NCBI GenBank assembly: GCA_002163155.1
Contig: MAAO01000002.1
Span: 496,001 to 560,000 of the forward strand
Reading direction: 5' to 3'
Length of the DNA: 64,000 nt
DNA from: Halobacteriovorax marinus
GTDB lineage: Bacteria; Bdellovibrionota; Bacteriovoracia; Bacteriovoracales; Bacteriovoracaceae
Positions within the stretch are counted from its first letter, which is position 1; every line of letters begins with the position of its first letter. The notes beneath the pieces were generated by a model that was not told the DNA's origin, searched no databases, and was given only the letters and a program-made list of their open reading frames with translations. The translations under genes and the position numbers were made by a program. Positions 17,961-28,018 of this stretch are shown here, piece after piece.

Positions 17961-18335
17961 ATGACAAAAAACGAAATTTCAGTATTGATAGTGGATGACG
18001 AGCCGGACCTCTTAGAGATTTGTGCAGATGCATTTGAGATGGAAGATTATAAAGTGTACACAGCACTTGATGGAGTTAAAGGGCTTGAGGCCTTTATGAA
18101 TAACTCTGTTGATGTTGTGATCTCTGATTCCTACATGCCGGAAATGAATGGTCTTCAGCTTTTGAAAACGATTATAGACTCCGAAAAAGAAATGCCTATT
18201 TTCTATCTCTCCACAGGGGCGATTGATGTAACAGAGGACTCCTTAAAAGAAAAGGGGGCAACAGGTCTCATCTCGAAACCTTTTGATTTAGATGAGATAC
18301 TAGAGCGAGTTAGTAACGATTTAAAAGCTCGGTAG
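17961..18335 (+). CDS. Single-domain response regulator (CheY-like)
   Basis: A 124-residue stand-alone receiver: acidic pair DDE near residue 12, phospho-acceptor aspartate in VVISDSYMPEMNG, conserved Ser/Thr in YLSTG and lysine in ISKPF. I chose the ATG at 17961; an upstream in-frame start at 17907 would add 18 hydrophobic residues without homology. No output domain is present, so it probably acts by protein contact or phosphorelay. The next gene starts one base after its stop, which suggests an operon with the SIS-domain protein. Confidence 0.88.
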   Translation: MTKNEISVLIVDDEPDLLEICADAFEMEDYKVYTALDGVKGLEAFMNNSVDVVISDSYMPEMNGLQLLKTIIDSEKEMPIFYLSTGAIDVTEDSLKEKGATGLISKPFDLDEILERVSNDLKAR

Positions 18336-18336
18336 T

Positions 18337-19845
18337 ATGCCATATAAAATTAAGGCCCAAGAATTCTTAGAAATTTCACATGATTTTAAGTTAGGTGATT
18401 TACCTACAGAACAACCTCATCATAAAACAAAAGACCTTTCTCATTGGTCAAAGAATGATTTGAAAAAAGCTCTCTCTTCTATAAAGGAAATAGAGCTAGA
18501 TCTCTTTCAAACAACACTTGATAAATTTTCTCATATAGAACAACTAAGTTTAGATATTACCAAGACCTTTCAGGACGGCGGGCGCGTGTTTCTCTGTGGC
18601 TGTGGCGCTACTGGACGTCTTTCCTTAGCTCTTGAAGCGATTTGGAGAAAGACCATGCCTGAGTCACATAAGGTTCTCTCGTTTATGGCAGGCGGTGATG
18701 TGGCGCTTATTCACTCCATTGAGAACTTTGAAGACTATCCTGAATACGGAGAGAGACAACTCTTAGAGTTGGGTTTTAGTGAGTCTGACCTCCTTATCTC
18801 ATGTACTGAAGGTGGAGAAACTCCCTTTGTTATTGGGGCCACGGTAGCTGCTAGTAAGATCTCTAAACATCCAACATATTTTCTCTATTGTAACCCTGAT
18901 GATATTCTCTGCAAAACAGTAGAGCGCTCAAAGCGAGTGATTGAAAGTTCAGCTATTACAAAAATTAATTTAACCGTAGGACCCATGGTTCTAGCGGGTA
19001 GTACTAGAATGCAGGCCAGTACTATTTTAATGTTAGCAGTTGGTTGTGCACTCTTCGAAAAAGATAAGCAGTGGCTGACGGATTTAAAGAGTCAATTTGA
19101 AAAAATTGATTTTGAAGTTTTAGAAGAGTTAATAGAAAAAGAAACAGACATTTATGAAGCCTCCGAGACGATACTCTATAGAACAACTGATGAATTAGGA
19201 ATTAGTGTTCTAACGGACACAACGGAGAGATCTCCCACTTTTAGTTTACAACCCTTTGAAAGTCCCGATGAATACACTTCTAAATACTCTTTGTGTTATT
19301 TAACGCTAGATGGGATAACTGGAGTTTTGAATTCTTGGAATAAACTCTTAGAAAGAGATCCTAGAACTCTTGAGTGGCATGAAACAAGAGATCTTACAGG
19401 TCTTGAGCGCTTAAAAGGTTTTGATATTTCAAAAGATATTTTTGAAAAAAGAAAAAACTATATTGAAAAAATTGATCATCATTTTGATGTGTATTTGAAA
19501 GATGATGTCCTTAGTTTTTCTCTTGATGGAGTCTCAAAGGATATAAAACTTTCAGGGCTCAATCTCTTTGCCATTCATATCATTTTAAAAATTCTTTTAA
19601 ATACTCATTCTACTCTTGTTATGGGACGCCTTGGTCGCTATGAAAGTAATATTATGACATGGGTGAGACCTAGTAATAATAAACTCATTGATCGGACGAT
19701 TCGTTATATTTTGATTCTCTTAGAAAATGAAGGGATTGTTAAAAGCTACGATGAAGTTTGCTATGAATTATTTCATCAAATGGAAACTGCTGGAAAGAAT
19801 GAGGCGTTAGTGATGAAAACATTTCACTCAATTAAAGACGCTTAA
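18337..19845 (+). CDS. Double SIS-domain sugar-phosphate protein, GKRP/MurQ-like
   Basis: A 502-residue cytoplasmic protein. Residues about 75-215 form a SIS domain with a phosphosugar loop [20 protein letters not shown] and a second SIS hallmark [29 protein letters not shown] follows. A second, weaker SIS-like half fills the C-terminus. MurNAc-6-phosphate etherase MurQ has a single SIS domain of about 300 residues and a glutamate in ASECPPTF; that motif is not conserved here, so the protein is closer in size to glucokinase regulatory protein. A role in sensing or cleaving an amino-sugar phosphate, perhaps from wall turnover, is inferred. It overlaps tatA tail to tail by 4 nt. Confidence 0.72.
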   Translation: MPYKIKAQEFLEISHDFKLGDLPTEQPHHKTKDLSHWSKNDLKKALSSIKEIELDLFQTTLDKFSHIEQLSLDITKTFQDGGRVFLCGCGATGRLSLALEAIWRKTMPESHKVLSFMAGGDVALIHSIENFEDYPEYGERQLLELGFSESDLLISCTEGGETPFVIGATVAASKISKHPTYFLYCNPDDILCKTVERSKRVIESSAITKINLTVGPMVLAGSTRMQASTILMLAVGCALFEKDKQWLTDLKSQFEKIDFEVLEELIEKETDIYEASETILYRTTDELGISVLTDTTERSPTFSLQPFESPDEYTSKYSLCYLTLDGITGVLNSWNKLLERDPRTLEWHETRDLTGLERLKGFDISKDIFEKRKNYIEKIDHHFDVYLKDDVLSFSLDGVSKDIKLSGLNLFAIHIILKILLNTHSTLVMGRLGRYESNIMTWVRPSNNKLIDRTIRYILILLENEGIVKSYDEVCYELFHQMETAGKNEALVMKTFHSIKDA

Positions 19846-20039
19846 GAATCCTTATCAATTTTGTCGCTTTTCTTATCATTGTCAATTTCATCATTCTTGT
19901 CATCAGAGTCATCTAAACCCTTCTTAAAGTTCTGTATCGCCTTACCAAGAGCGCTGCCAAGCTGTGGTAGTTTCTTTCCTCCAAAGAGGAGAACCACTAC
20001 TGCCAATATCACCATTCCTTCGCCAAAACCAAAACTCAT
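19842..20039 (-). CDS. tatA: Sec-independent translocase subunit TatA/TatE
   Basis: A 65-residue protein with the TatA layout: a short hydrophobic helix ([15 protein letters not shown]), the hinge [21 protein letters not shown] as an amphipathic helix, and an acidic/lysine-rich tail. TatA forms the pore-like oligomer for export of folded proteins with TatC. tatB and tatC are not adjacent. It overlaps the 3' end of the convergent SIS gene by four bases. Confidence 0.92.
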   Translation of the reverse strand: MSFGFGEGMVILAVVVLLFGGKKLPQLGSALGKAIQNFKKGLDDSDDKNDEIDNDKKSDKIDKDS

Positions 20040-20155
20040 AATTATTCCTTTTTACTTATTATAGTATTTTCTTGCGCACTTGCCTATATGAAAATGCTCA
20101 ATATTGATGTTGTATTATAGTGATTCCAAGGCCTTTTCTTTATAGAATTTAGGGT

Positions 20156-21505
20156 ATGAAACACTTTCTCCTAATTGATGATAATTTCGACCATATTGAA
20201 CTTCTTATGACGAGTATTGAATCTCGATTTGATAATGAAATATTGATCGCAGGAACAATTTCTGAGGCCCTCTTTGTTTTAGAAAATCGAAAAGATATAG
20301 GGGTTATTATTGCTGATTATAATATGAGAGAGGGAACGGGGGGAGATGTCTATAAAAGATATAGGGAGCTTGGTTATAATATTCCTTTCGTTCTTTTGAC
20401 TGCAGAGTCGATTGAAGATTTAAGTGAATTTGATGGTTTCATAGATTCAAATACATCGCTTCATCGATACTTGCAAAAACCTTATAAAATGAATGATCTA
20501 GTGGAAATGTTAGAAGATTTAATGGGTGATGGAGCGAATCAAGATGATTCAAAGTATAAGAAAGTTAGAATACAAAGTTATCTAACTATTCATAAAACCA
20601 ATTTTCCACTTTTCGTAAAAATCAATGAAGATAAAATTATTCAATTAAGTCAACTTGGTGATGAGGATAGTGATTTTCAACTAAAGAAGTTACAAGATAA
20701 GGGTCTCTTGCATATCTATCTTACAAATGAGGATTATAAGTCTTTCATCAATGAAAGTTATAGTAGTATGACCGATCTCCTTATAAGTGAGAAGACAACA
20801 GTTTCAGACAAAATTGATGCCCAATTCGATAGTGTCGACTCTTTTCATGATGGTCTGGTGCTCTTGGGAATGCCTGAGGCGTCATTATCACTTGCTCAAA
20901 AAAGTATTGATACAACTATAACTAACCTAAGAAAAACGAAGGGACTCACTCCTGTTCTCACTAAAATCCTGAGTAGGAAGGGTTATGTTCAACAAATATC
21001 TCTACTCACTAATTATATTTCAGTCGCTATCGCCAAGGAAACAGAGTACGCAGATACTAAGCTCTATGAAAAACTTTCCTTAGCGGCAATCTTTATGGAT
21101 ATGTCTCTACAAGAAGAGGAACCCTGTAAAGTTCTAGATATAAAAGAACAAAAATATAAAGATTTCGATTTTGGGACTAGGGGAAAAATTTCTGCGCACT
21201 CTGAAAAGTCGTGTGAAATATTGGAGAGTTATTTAGAGATTTCTCAGGATGTTAGAAATATCATTTTGGAGCACCATGAAAGACCCGACGGATCTGGTTT
21301 TCCTAGAGGAATAACTACTAGTAGTATTAAATTTCCAAGCGCTATTTTTATTTTGGCCCATGAGTTTTCTCATCACCTTATTCTTTCTTCAATAAATAGA
21401 GTACCGTTAAAAGAGGTTCTTCTAAGACTATATCTTGACTATGATACAGGAAATTTTAAAAAACCACTTGAGGCATTTAAAAGAGTCTTTAAATTCGACA
21501 AGTGA
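20156..21505 (+). CDS. Response regulator with HD-GYP-like output, HD histidine lost
   Basis: A 449-residue paralogue of the protein at 2422-3774. The receiver has DDN, a phospho-acceptor in IIADYNMREGTGGD and YLQKPY. The middle domain (about 140-220) repeats the KVRI ... KLQDKGLLHIYLTNEDY layout. In the HD domain, the canonical HD pair reads IFMDMS, so the metal-binding histidine is methionine, while AHSEKSCEIL and HHERPDGSGFPRG are retained. The complete HHExxDGxGFP but broken HD suggests c-di-GMP or partner binding rather than hydrolysis; this is inference. It is divergent from tatA. Confidence 0.83.
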   Translation: MKHFLLIDDNFDHIELLMTSIESRFDNEILIAGTISEALFVLENRKDIGVIIADYNMREGTGGDVYKRYRELGYNIPFVLLTAESIEDLSEFDGFIDSNTSLHRYLQKPYKMNDLVEMLEDLMGDGANQDDSKYKKVRIQSYLTIHKTNFPLFVKINEDKIIQLSQLGDEDSDFQLKKLQDKGLLHIYLTNEDYKSFINESYSSMTDLLISEKTTVSDKIDAQFDSVDSFHDGLVLLGMPEASLSLAQKSIDTTITNLRKTKGLTPVLTKILSRKGYVQQISLLTNYISVAIAKETEYADTKLYEKLSLAAIFMDMSLQEEEPCKVLDIKEQKYKDFDFGTRGKISAHSEKSCEILESYLEISQDVRNIILEHHERPDGSGFPRGITTSSIKFPSAIFILAHEFSHHLILSSINRVPLKEVLLRLYLDYDTGNFKKPLEAFKRVFKFDK

Positions 21506-21520
21506 TTTCTAAAATAAGTA

Positions 21521-22057
21521 TTAATAGATCTTGGACATATCCATTGTGTATTTACCTGGAGAATATTCAGCGAATCTCTTGGCCTTAATATCCTTATATA
21601 ATTTCTTAGCATTTGAGTAACTTGAGTATGGGTAGATACTGATTCCACCTCTTGGAGTAAATTCTCCAATCACTTCTATGTATTTTGGTTTCATTAATTT
21701 AGCAAGATCGTTACAAATCTTTTGAATACAGTCTTCATGAAAATCACCATGATTTCTAAAACTAAAGAGATAGAGCTTAAGTGATTTAGATTCAACCATT
21801 TTTTCACCAGCAATATAATTGATATATATTCTAGCAAAGTCTGGTTGTGCTGTTTTAGGGCAAAGGCTAGTGAACTCTGTACAGAGAAATGTAGTCCATG
21901 CGTCACTGGCAGGGTTCTTATTATCAAAGGCCTCAAGTAACTCGGGAGAGTAAGTTGTAGGGTATCTTGTCTCATTTTCACCTAGAGAGAAGCTCTCTAA
22001 TTCTTTTGCGTTGCGTCCCTTTTTAGTAGAAACACTCTTTGTTTTAGCTTTTGCCAT
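21521..22057 (-). CDS. queF: NADPH-dependent 7-cyano-7-deazaguanine reductase QueF
   Basis: A 178-residue enzyme of queuosine synthesis that reduces preQ0 to preQ1. The catalytic cysteine and aspartate lie in [16 protein letters not shown], the E-S substrate motif in [21 protein letters not shown], and the C-terminal [10 protein letters not shown] is typical of the short unimodular type. The ATG at 22057 is preceded by AAGGGGAAGTAAG; an upstream in-frame ATG at 22090 lacks support. A basic N-terminal extension ([15 protein letters not shown]) precedes the catalytic core. Other queuosine genes are not in the window. Confidence 0.95.
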   Translation of the reverse strand: MAKAKTKSVSTKKGRNAKELESFSLGENETRYPTTYSPELLEAFDNKNPASDAWTTFLCTEFTSLCPKTAQPDFARIYINYIAGEKMVESKSLKLYLFSFRNHGDFHEDCIQKICNDLAKLMKPKYIEVIGEFTPRGGISIYPYSSYSNAKKLYKDIKAKRFAEYSPGKYTMDMSKIY

Positions 22058-22124
22058 CTTACTTCCCCTTTTTATATAATTTTGGTACATTAGCGAACAT
22101 AAACAGTCAAAAAGATTTGAAAAT

Positions 22125-24569
22125 ATGACAGACCAAAAGATACAATTTCAAGGGCCCAGAGAGGCGCTAGGTCACAGAAAAACGAAAGTAATTCTTGTCC
22201 AGCTAGGTTCTCCTAAGTCTCCAAAAATTAAAGATGTGAGATCATTTCTTAGGGAGTTCCTCGGTGATCCGAGGGTGGTGGATGCCAATCCCATTTTATG
22301 GAAAATCATCTTAAACCTCTTTGTGATTCCCTTTAGACCAGCAAAATCAGCTAAACTCTACTCGAGAATTTGGAATGGGAAGAGTTTCCCATTAATAGAT
22401 AATACCGCCTCTTTTACTAGGGGTGTGTCTGATTTACTTAATACTGATAAAGTTGAAGTAGAGCATGCCTTCTTATTATGTGCTCCCACAGTTAAAGATG
22501 TTTGGGATAAGTGGGAAGAAGAGCTTCTTAATGCTAAGGATGCCGCCACCGAGTGGTTGATTATCCCTATGTTTCCACAATATTCAGAAAGTACAATTGC
22601 TTCTGGAATGGATGGCTTCTTTCACACTTTAAAAGACAGGGTACAAATACCACCCTTTAAATTTCTTACCAACTTTCATCGCTCTAAGGCGTTTATTGAT
22701 AATTCAGTGAAAAATATTGATGAAAGCTTGTCCGCTTTTAGAAGTTCAGGTGAAGAGTCGAATATTCTCATTATCTCTTTTCATGGCATCCCCAAGAGAA
22801 GAGTGATCTATAAGAATGACATTTACATGCGCCACTGCTTTGAGACTTTCATGCTCTTAAAGTCTAGAGTTGCCCAGATTGATGAATCAAAAATACTGAT
22901 TACTTTTCAATCAAGGTTTGGCTCAGAAGAGTGGCTTACTCCTTACACAGAAGATGTTGTTGCTAGTGAAGTGGCAAAGGGTAATAAGAATATAGCAGTT
23001 TATTGTCCAAGTTTTGTTGCGGATTGTTTAGAAACTACAGATGAAATTGCGACTGAATTAAAAGATGAAACAAAGAAAATTGGTGGTGAGATACAATTTA
23101 TTCCCTGCCTTAATGATAACGAAGATTGGTGTAAGGATTTTTCTAAGTTCATTGAAAACCAATGTGAGGCCCATGCCGTTGATAAGGCGCGAGATTTCTA
23201 CTATTTAAAAGAAGAGGATTATACACAAATGGAACAACCAAAAATGACTGAAGAACCTTTAAGCGACAATGCAAAGAAATCTTTAAAGATTATCTTTTTA
23301 ACTCTATTTCTAGACTTAGTGGGATTTTCGATTATCTTCCCACTCTTTCCTGCTTTGGCGAAACACTACATAAAAGTCGATGGTGATAACTTCTTTTTAA
23401 ATGCTATCTTTAATGCGATTGAGAGTTTAGCTGCCACTGGTGGAGCTGATAAACTTCAGGCAATTGTTCTCTTTGGTGGGGCGCTTGGAGCTCTCTACTC
23501 TCTATTGCAATTTATTGCAGCACCAATTTGGGGAACCATTTCAGATCGAATAGGAAGAAAGCCCGTACTGATAGTTTCAGTTTTTGGACTCGCACTTAGT
23601 TATGTCATGTGGTTCTTCGCTGGGAACTTCACGATTCTCATTCTTGCCAGATTTATCGGGGGAGTTATGGGAGGGAATATCTCAACAGCTACAGCAGTTG
23701 TTGCAGATGTCACTTCGAAAAGGAATAGATCTAAGGGAATGGCGACAATAGGAATTGCCTTTGCACTAGGTTTCATAATAGGACCTGCCATGGGTGGGAT
23801 CATGTCACTTATTGATCTTACAGAAATTTATCCAGCACTTGCTGATTATGGTGTGAATCCTTTTTCCATGTCTGCGGCCCTGGCCTTTATCTTAAGTGCC
23901 TTTAACTTATTTTTCTTAACTAAGAGATTCGAAGAGTCGCTTCCTGCCTCTAAAAGAGGAAAACATGCTAGTGAGAGAACATTTAATCCATTGGCACTAT
24001 TTAAACTTCTTCCTTTTAAAGGTGTGAACCTTACTAACTTTGGTCACTTCTTCTTTTTGATGGCATTCTCTGGGATGGAGTTCACACTGACTTTTCTAGC
24101 AGTTGAGCGCTTTAGTTATTCTTCTATGGATAACGCATATATGTTCATCTTTATTGGTTTTGTGATTGCTCTTGTTCAGGGTGGATTCGTTCGAAGAAAA
24201 GCGGGACAAATTGGGGAGAAGAAAGTCGCAGTGATGGGACTCATTCTACTAATTCCAGGACTTGTGGCGATTGGATATTCAGAGTCGAGCTTTCTGCTCT
24301 ATGTGGGATTATTCTTCTTGGCCACGGGATCTAGTATGGCAATTCCTTGTTTAACTTCTCTGGTTTCTCTCTATACTCCGGATGACAAACAGGGACATAG
24401 TATTGGGATTTTTAGATCTCTTGGAGCACTGGCGAGAGTGATTGGTCCAATTTCTGCTTCTATTGTTTATTGGAAGTACGGATCGAGCTCACCTTACTTC
24501 ATAGGTTCAGCTTTTTTGATTATTCCGATTATTTTAATTTCAATGTTGAAGCAACCTGAGAAACACTAG
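22125..24569 (+). CDS. Fusion of ferrochelatase (HemH) and MFS transporter
   Basis: An 814-residue protein combining two families. Residues 1-355 are ferrochelatase, which inserts iron into the porphyrin: [24 protein letters not shown] and [15 protein letters not shown] at the start, the catalytic histidine 220 in [17 protein letters not shown] and the glutamate 303 in [10 protein letters not shown]. After a charged linker (about 355-385), residues 385-814 form a major facilitator carrier with about 12 membrane helices and the loop 2-3 signature SDRIGRKPV, closest to TetA-type drug/H+ antiporters. The frame is continuous, with no stop or ribosome site between the halves. A link between haem synthesis and export or drug efflux is inferred. 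bfr and bfd lie next to it. Confidence 0.85.
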   Translation: MTDQKIQFQGPREALGHRKTKVILVQLGSPKSPKIKDVRSFLREFLGDPRVVDANPILWKIILNLFVIPFRPAKSAKLYSRIWNGKSFPLIDNTASFTRGVSDLLNTDKVEVEHAFLLCAPTVKDVWDKWEEELLNAKDAATEWLIIPMFPQYSESTIASGMDGFFHTLKDRVQIPPFKFLTNFHRSKAFIDNSVKNIDESLSAFRSSGEESNILIISFHGIPKRRVIYKNDIYMRHCFETFMLLKSRVAQIDESKILITFQSRFGSEEWLTPYTEDVVASEVAKGNKNIAVYCPSFVADCLETTDEIATELKDETKKIGGEIQFIPCLNDNEDWCKDFSKFIENQCEAHAVDKARDFYYLKEEDYTQMEQPKMTEEPLSDNAKKSLKIIFLTLFLDLVGFSIIFPLFPALAKHYIKVDGDNFFLNAIFNAIESLAATGGADKLQAIVLFGGALGALYSLLQFIAAPIWGTISDRIGRKPVLIVSVFGLALSYVMWFFAGNFTILILARFIGGVMGGNISTATAVVADVTSKRNRSKGMATIGIAFALGFIIGPAMGGIMSLIDLTEIYPALADYGVNPFSMSAALAFILSAFNLFFLTKRFEESLPASKRGKHASERTFNPLALFKLLPFKGVNLTNFGHFFFLMAFSGMEFTLTFLAVERFSYSSMDNAYMFIFIGFVIALVQGGFVRRKAGQIGEKKVAVMGLILLIPGLVAIGYSESSFLLYVGLFFLATGSSMAIPCLTSLVSLYTPDDKQGHSIGIFRSLGALARVIGPISASIVYWKYGSSSPYFIGSAFLIIPIILISMLKQPEKH

Positions 24570-24605
24570 AAAAAATATATTCTTAAAAAGTTTATTCTAA
24601 AAAAG

Positions 24606-24637
24606 TAAAAAGGCCCTCTCTAGGGCCTTTTTCTTTT
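24606..24637. terminator. Bidirectional terminator between hemH-MFS and bfr
   Basis: GGCCCT (24612-24617) and AGGGCC (24622-24627) with loop CTCT are flanked by A5 on the left and T5 on the right, so the hairpin serves both convergent genes. Confidence 0.93.
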
Positions 24638-25111
24638 TTAGTCATTTGAAATTTGAGATTGAATAAAGTTTTGCACTCCAACTTTTTGGATGAGACCTTG
24701 TTGAGTTTCTAACCAATCAACATGTTCTTCTTCACTGGCAAGAATTCCTCTTAGTAGATCTCTTGTGACATAGTCTTGTTTTGATTCACAAAGAGCGATG
24801 TAAGTTTTGAGCTCTGGTATTGCCTTATTTTCTACTTCTAAATCAGAAGAGATAACTTCTTCAATACTTTGACCAATCTTAATGCGATTTAGCTTTTGTA
24901 AATTAGGAAGACCTTCTAAGAAGAGGATTCTTTTGATGATTTCATCAGCATGTTTCATCTCATCAATTGAAGCATCATATTCTAACTTACCAAGTTTCTC
25001 TAGGCCCCAGTCATCAAGCATTCTGGCGTGAAGAAAGTATTGGTTAATTGCAGTAAGTTCATTTGCTAATACGTCATTAAGCGCATCGATAATTTGATTA
25101 TCACCCTTCAT
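24638..25111 (-). CDS. bfr: Bacterioferritin
   Basis: A 157-residue four-helix iron-storage protein. Ferroxidase ligands are Glu18, Glu51, His54, Glu94, Glu127 and His130 by position, and Met52 in SIDEMKHADEIIKRI is the usual haem ligand between subunits. KGDNQIIDALNDVLANELTAINQYF is the standard start (given in two parts by the family). Forms a 24-subunit shell storing ferric iron in the cytoplasm. It lies 64 nt downstream of bfd in the same orientation, so the pair stores and releases iron. Confidence 0.96.
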   Translation of the reverse strand: MKGDNQIIDALNDVLANELTAINQYFLHARMLDDWGLEKLGKLEYDASIDEMKHADEIIKRILFLEGLPNLQKLNRIKIGQSIEEVISSDLEVENKAIPELKTYIALCESKQDYVTRDLLRGILASEEEHVDWLETQQGLIQKVGVQNFIQSQISND

Positions 25112-25175
25112 AAAATTCCTTTTTAGTTTATTTAAAAGGATAGTATAGAGAATGGGGAATTAGTGTTCAATAGAT

Positions 25176-25361
25176 TTATTTCTTAGATTTAGAAACTTTT
25201 GTTTGATTAGACTTTGAAATTCTCTCGATGGCATCTAGAAGACAGATTCCACAACTATCACCGACACCTAGGTCTTTCAGGACATCACTAGGCTTAGATT
25301 CAGGCTTGATCGCCTTCTCTAATTGCTCTTCTGTAATACCTTTACAAACACAAATGTACAT
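25176..25361 (-). CDS. bfd: Bacterioferritin-associated [2Fe-2S] ferredoxin
   Basis: A 61-residue Bfd-type protein. The cluster cysteines are Cys4 and Cys6 (MYICVCKGITEEQL) and the pair in GDSCGICL. Bfd donates electrons to the haem of bacterioferritin to mobilise stored iron. The C-terminal lysine/serine tail (SNQTKVSKSKK) is a small extension. First gene of the bfd-bfr operon, with a near-consensus promoter upstream. Confidence 0.93.
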   Translation of the reverse strand: MYICVCKGITEEQLEKAIKPESKPSDVLKDLGVGDSCGICLLDAIERISKSNQTKVSKSKK

Positions 25362-25426
25362 AGTTCCTCTTGTTTTCTCTGTTTAGCCTATCGGAATAAA
25401 ATCACCAAAGCTTAACTTCGGTTCTT

Positions 25427-25454
25427 ATTATACATCAATTGTTAGGTGGGTCAA
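25427..25454 (-). promoter_or_regulatory. Sigma-70 promoter of bfd-bfr
   Basis: On the minus strand TTGACC (25454-25449) and a perfect TATAAT (25432-25427) are separated by 16 bp, about 65 bp before the bfd ATG. No clear Fur box could be seen by eye. Confidence 0.65.
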
Positions 25455-25572
25455 ACCGTTTCTAAAGGTTTTCTTAAGTTGTTGAAATTACTAATTGAAA
25501 GTATTTCACACTTGTTGCACTGCGTCTGAAGTGCTGCTATAAACTGCCAACAATAAAAACCAGTGAAAAACT

Positions 25573-27054
25573 ATGAGCAAATTAATTATTCTTTTATACT
25601 TAGCCGTCATCACTTACTCAGTGAGAGCACAGGATGGTGGATTTCATTTAACTAATGGGGACTTCAATAGAACCATTAACGAATCCCATGAAATAGTTAT
25701 TTTAAATGATGGCTATAATGCGCTAACAAATCGTCTCGAAATGATCGAGAGGGCCCAAGTATCCATTGATTTAGAAACCTTTATTTGGCACTTTGACGAG
25801 TCCGGTCAAATTCTCATTAATGCCATAATTAAAAAAGCAAAGGAAGGAGTTAAGGTAAGACTTCTCATAGATAATTTTGTAGGTGCTGCAGACTTTACTC
25901 CTTTTATTGCTCATGAGCTTAGAAAAATTGGAATTGAAGTTCGTTATTATAATCCCACGCCAACTTATCAGGTGGTTGAAACTCAGTGGCGAAATCATAA
26001 GAAATCACTGACTGTTGATAATTCTGAATCCGTTGTGGGTGGCCGAAACATAGGGGATGAGTACTTTGACTTAAGTGAGAGTTATAATTTTATCGACCGC
26101 GATGTTTGGGTTAAAGGTCCTATCGTAAAATCTATTACTGAAAGTTTTTCGAGTATATGGACATCCAGAGAGTCTGTGAAAATACTCAGACCAAAGATGC
26201 CTAGTAAGAAAGATCTTATTTATAGAAGAGCTGCTAGAAGTTCTCGTGTCAAATTTCAACTTATTGCAGACCTTAGAGAGTGGAAGAAGAAAGTCGCTCA
26301 CGCTAAGAATATGATCGATATTAAAAATGAAAATAAACTCTTAAGAGCTCAATTAGATTCAATGTCTCTCTTTCATGCGGCATCTCAATTCTACGGTACG
26401 TGCAATAGTGTTACTTTTTCTTCAGATAGACCTATCTCTCATGAAACGGGGAAAACTGGGCGCATCTTAAAGAATGAGGTTTATAGACGACTTGAGAATG
26501 TTAATGAATCTCTCTTAATTGAAAGTCCATATTTTATTTTGAATAAGAAAACGGAAAATATTCTTCATGACGTTATGGATAGAGGAGTTGATACCACTCT
26601 TCTTACTAATTACCTCTATAGTACTGACGCTATTTACGTCGCTGCTTCTTTTAATAATATTATTGATAACTGGGTAAGAGAGGGGATGAACATCTATCTC
26701 TACGGTGGAGACAATCAGACTGATTATCAAACAATCTCTAAAGAAGTCGGTACTTCTAGATGGGGAATTCATGCGAAGTCTGCCGTTTTTGATGACAAGT
26801 CAATAATGATTGGATCATTCAATTTTGATCCTAGAAGTTATAACTTTTCAGCTGAGCTGGCACTATTTTGTAATGACAATGAAACTATCGCTCTCGAGTT
26901 GAAAGAAGACATTGAACAGAGAATGCGCGATTCAATCTATATTGAAAATGAAGATATGATTGATAAGACTAAATTTGATCGAGTGGGAGTTGTTAAGAGA
27001 ATTGTCTATTATCTCCTAAAGGTTCCCTCTACAATGTTTGATTTTCTACTTTAA
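25573..27054 (+). CDS. Secreted phospholipase D family protein (ClsC/cardiolipin synthase-like)
   Basis: A 493-residue protein with a signal peptide (LIILLYLAVITYSVRA). Two complete HKD motifs are present: HKKSLTVD from His142 with downstream GGRNIGDEYF, and HAKSAVFD from His400 with GSFNFDPRS. The spacing and the GGRNIGDEYFD segment match cardiolipin synthase C-like or phosphatidyl-transferase proteins rather than nucleases. It would act on phospholipids in the periplasm or outside the cell; remodelling its own membrane or attacking prey membrane are both possible. It overlaps the ATP-grasp gene tail to tail by 4 nt. Confidence 0.85.
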   Translation: MSKLIILLYLAVITYSVRAQDGGFHLTNGDFNRTINESHEIVILNDGYNALTNRLEMIERAQVSIDLETFIWHFDESGQILINAIIKKAKEGVKVRLLIDNFVGAADFTPFIAHELRKIGIEVRYYNPTPTYQVVETQWRNHKKSLTVDNSESVVGGRNIGDEYFDLSESYNFIDRDVWVKGPIVKSITESFSSIWTSRESVKILRPKMPSKKDLIYRRAARSSRVKFQLIADLREWKKKVAHAKNMIDIKNENKLLRAQLDSMSLFHAASQFYGTCNSVTFSSDRPISHETGKTGRILKNEVYRRLENVNESLLIESPYFILNKKTENILHDVMDRGVDTTLLTNYLYSTDAIYVAASFNNIIDNWVREGMNIYLYGGDNQTDYQTISKEVGTSRWGIHAKSAVFDDKSIMIGSFNFDPRSYNFSAELALFCNDNETIALELKEDIEQRMRDSIYIENEDMIDKTKFDRVGVVKRIVYYLLKVPSTMFDFLL

Positions 27055-27932
27055 TTAGAAAAGCTGTTTCTAACGTGGTCAATAAGTTCTTTGGCCACAT
27101 TCACTTCACAAACCTTTTCCAAAGTTTCAAATCCTGGGCATGGATTCACTTCTAATAAGAAGAGATTATCGTTTGTTTCTATTAAATCAATCCCTCCATA
27201 GAAGAGATTAGTATTTCTTCGAATTTCATGAAAGAAGGAGAGGATTCCTTCACTTAGATCTCTTGGTTCAATTTTAAAACACTCACTTCTATTGGCATTT
27301 AAGCGAAACTCATTTTGATGAATTCCATTTTTTTCAAAAGCTCCTACTATATTTTGACCTACAAAGAAGAGTCTATATTCTCGAATACCTTTTATCCTCG
27401 GTTGGATAATAAAGCGTTGATCTTTCAAGTAGTAGTAACTTTCAAGTTGGCTTTGAAGGGAGTCGAAACCACGGCAAAGACTTATGCCATATCCCTTATT
27501 ACTTCTAGTAGGTTTAATAATATATTCATCTTCATAGAAGCAATCAGACTTTGGAAAATTAATAATATCTTCCAAAAGCTCTATGGGGATATCTCCTCTG
27601 ATCGCTCTGGTTGGAGAACAGGCAACTTCTAAATTATTCATGAAAATATGAGAAGATAATTTATCTCTAAAGGTGAGAGTTTCATCCACAGGATTTAATA
27701 TCAAAGCACCTTGATTCTTCCAAGATTGGCACAATTGCAGGTCAAAGTCGTCGTACTTGATTCCAGAATATCTATTAAAGACTACGGAGGCATCACTGCT
27801 TTCTAACTCGCTCCAATGCCCCGTTTCATAGATATTGACATGGCGGCATGGTAAATCCAGCTGCTTAGCCTCTTGAAGAAGTCTAGAGCTCGAATAAAGT
27901 TGGCTATTTTGAGAAATAACTAATACTTTCAT
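27051..27932 (-). CDS. RimK-like ATP-grasp ligase
   Basis: A 293-residue ATP-grasp protein. Visible motifs are DEYIIKPTRSNKGYGI (nucleotide-binding lysine and glycine loop), QPRIKGIREYRLFFVG, and the metal-binding GGIDLIETNDNLFLLEVNPCPGF. RimK-type enzymes join amino acids to a carboxyl group, for example glutamates to ribosomal protein S6. I chose the ATG that begins MKVLVISQNS at 27932; the longer frame from 28004 adds residues with no family match. The acceptor here is unknown. It is divergent from the M14-like lipoprotein. Confidence 0.83.
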   Translation of the reverse strand: MKVLVISQNSQLYSSSRLLQEAKQLDLPCRHVNIYETGHWSELESSDASVVFNRYSGIKYDDFDLQLCQSWKNQGALILNPVDETLTFRDKLSSHIFMNNLEVACSPTRAIRGDIPIELLEDIINFPKSDCFYEDEYIIKPTRSNKGYGISLCRGFDSLQSQLESYYYLKDQRFIIQPRIKGIREYRLFFVGQNIVGAFEKNGIHQNEFRLNANRSECFKIEPRDLSEGILSFFHEIRRNTNLFYGGIDLIETNDNLFLLEVNPCPGFETLEKVCEVNVAKELIDHVRNSFSN

Positions 27933-28018
27933 AGGCAAGTCTTTGAAAAAAGGGTATTTTATTACCGTTAACGTAAGATTGTAATCAGATACCAATATTA
28001 GCATAGGAATCTCATAAA

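Noticed and set aside
18337-19845. Plain MurQ (MurNAc-6-phosphate etherase)
   Set aside because: About 200 residues too long and the ASECPPTF catalytic region is not preserved; described instead as GKRP/MurQ-like.
24606-25454. Fur box controlling bfd-bfr
   Set aside because: No stretch with acceptable match to the 19 bp consensus was seen by eye near the promoter.
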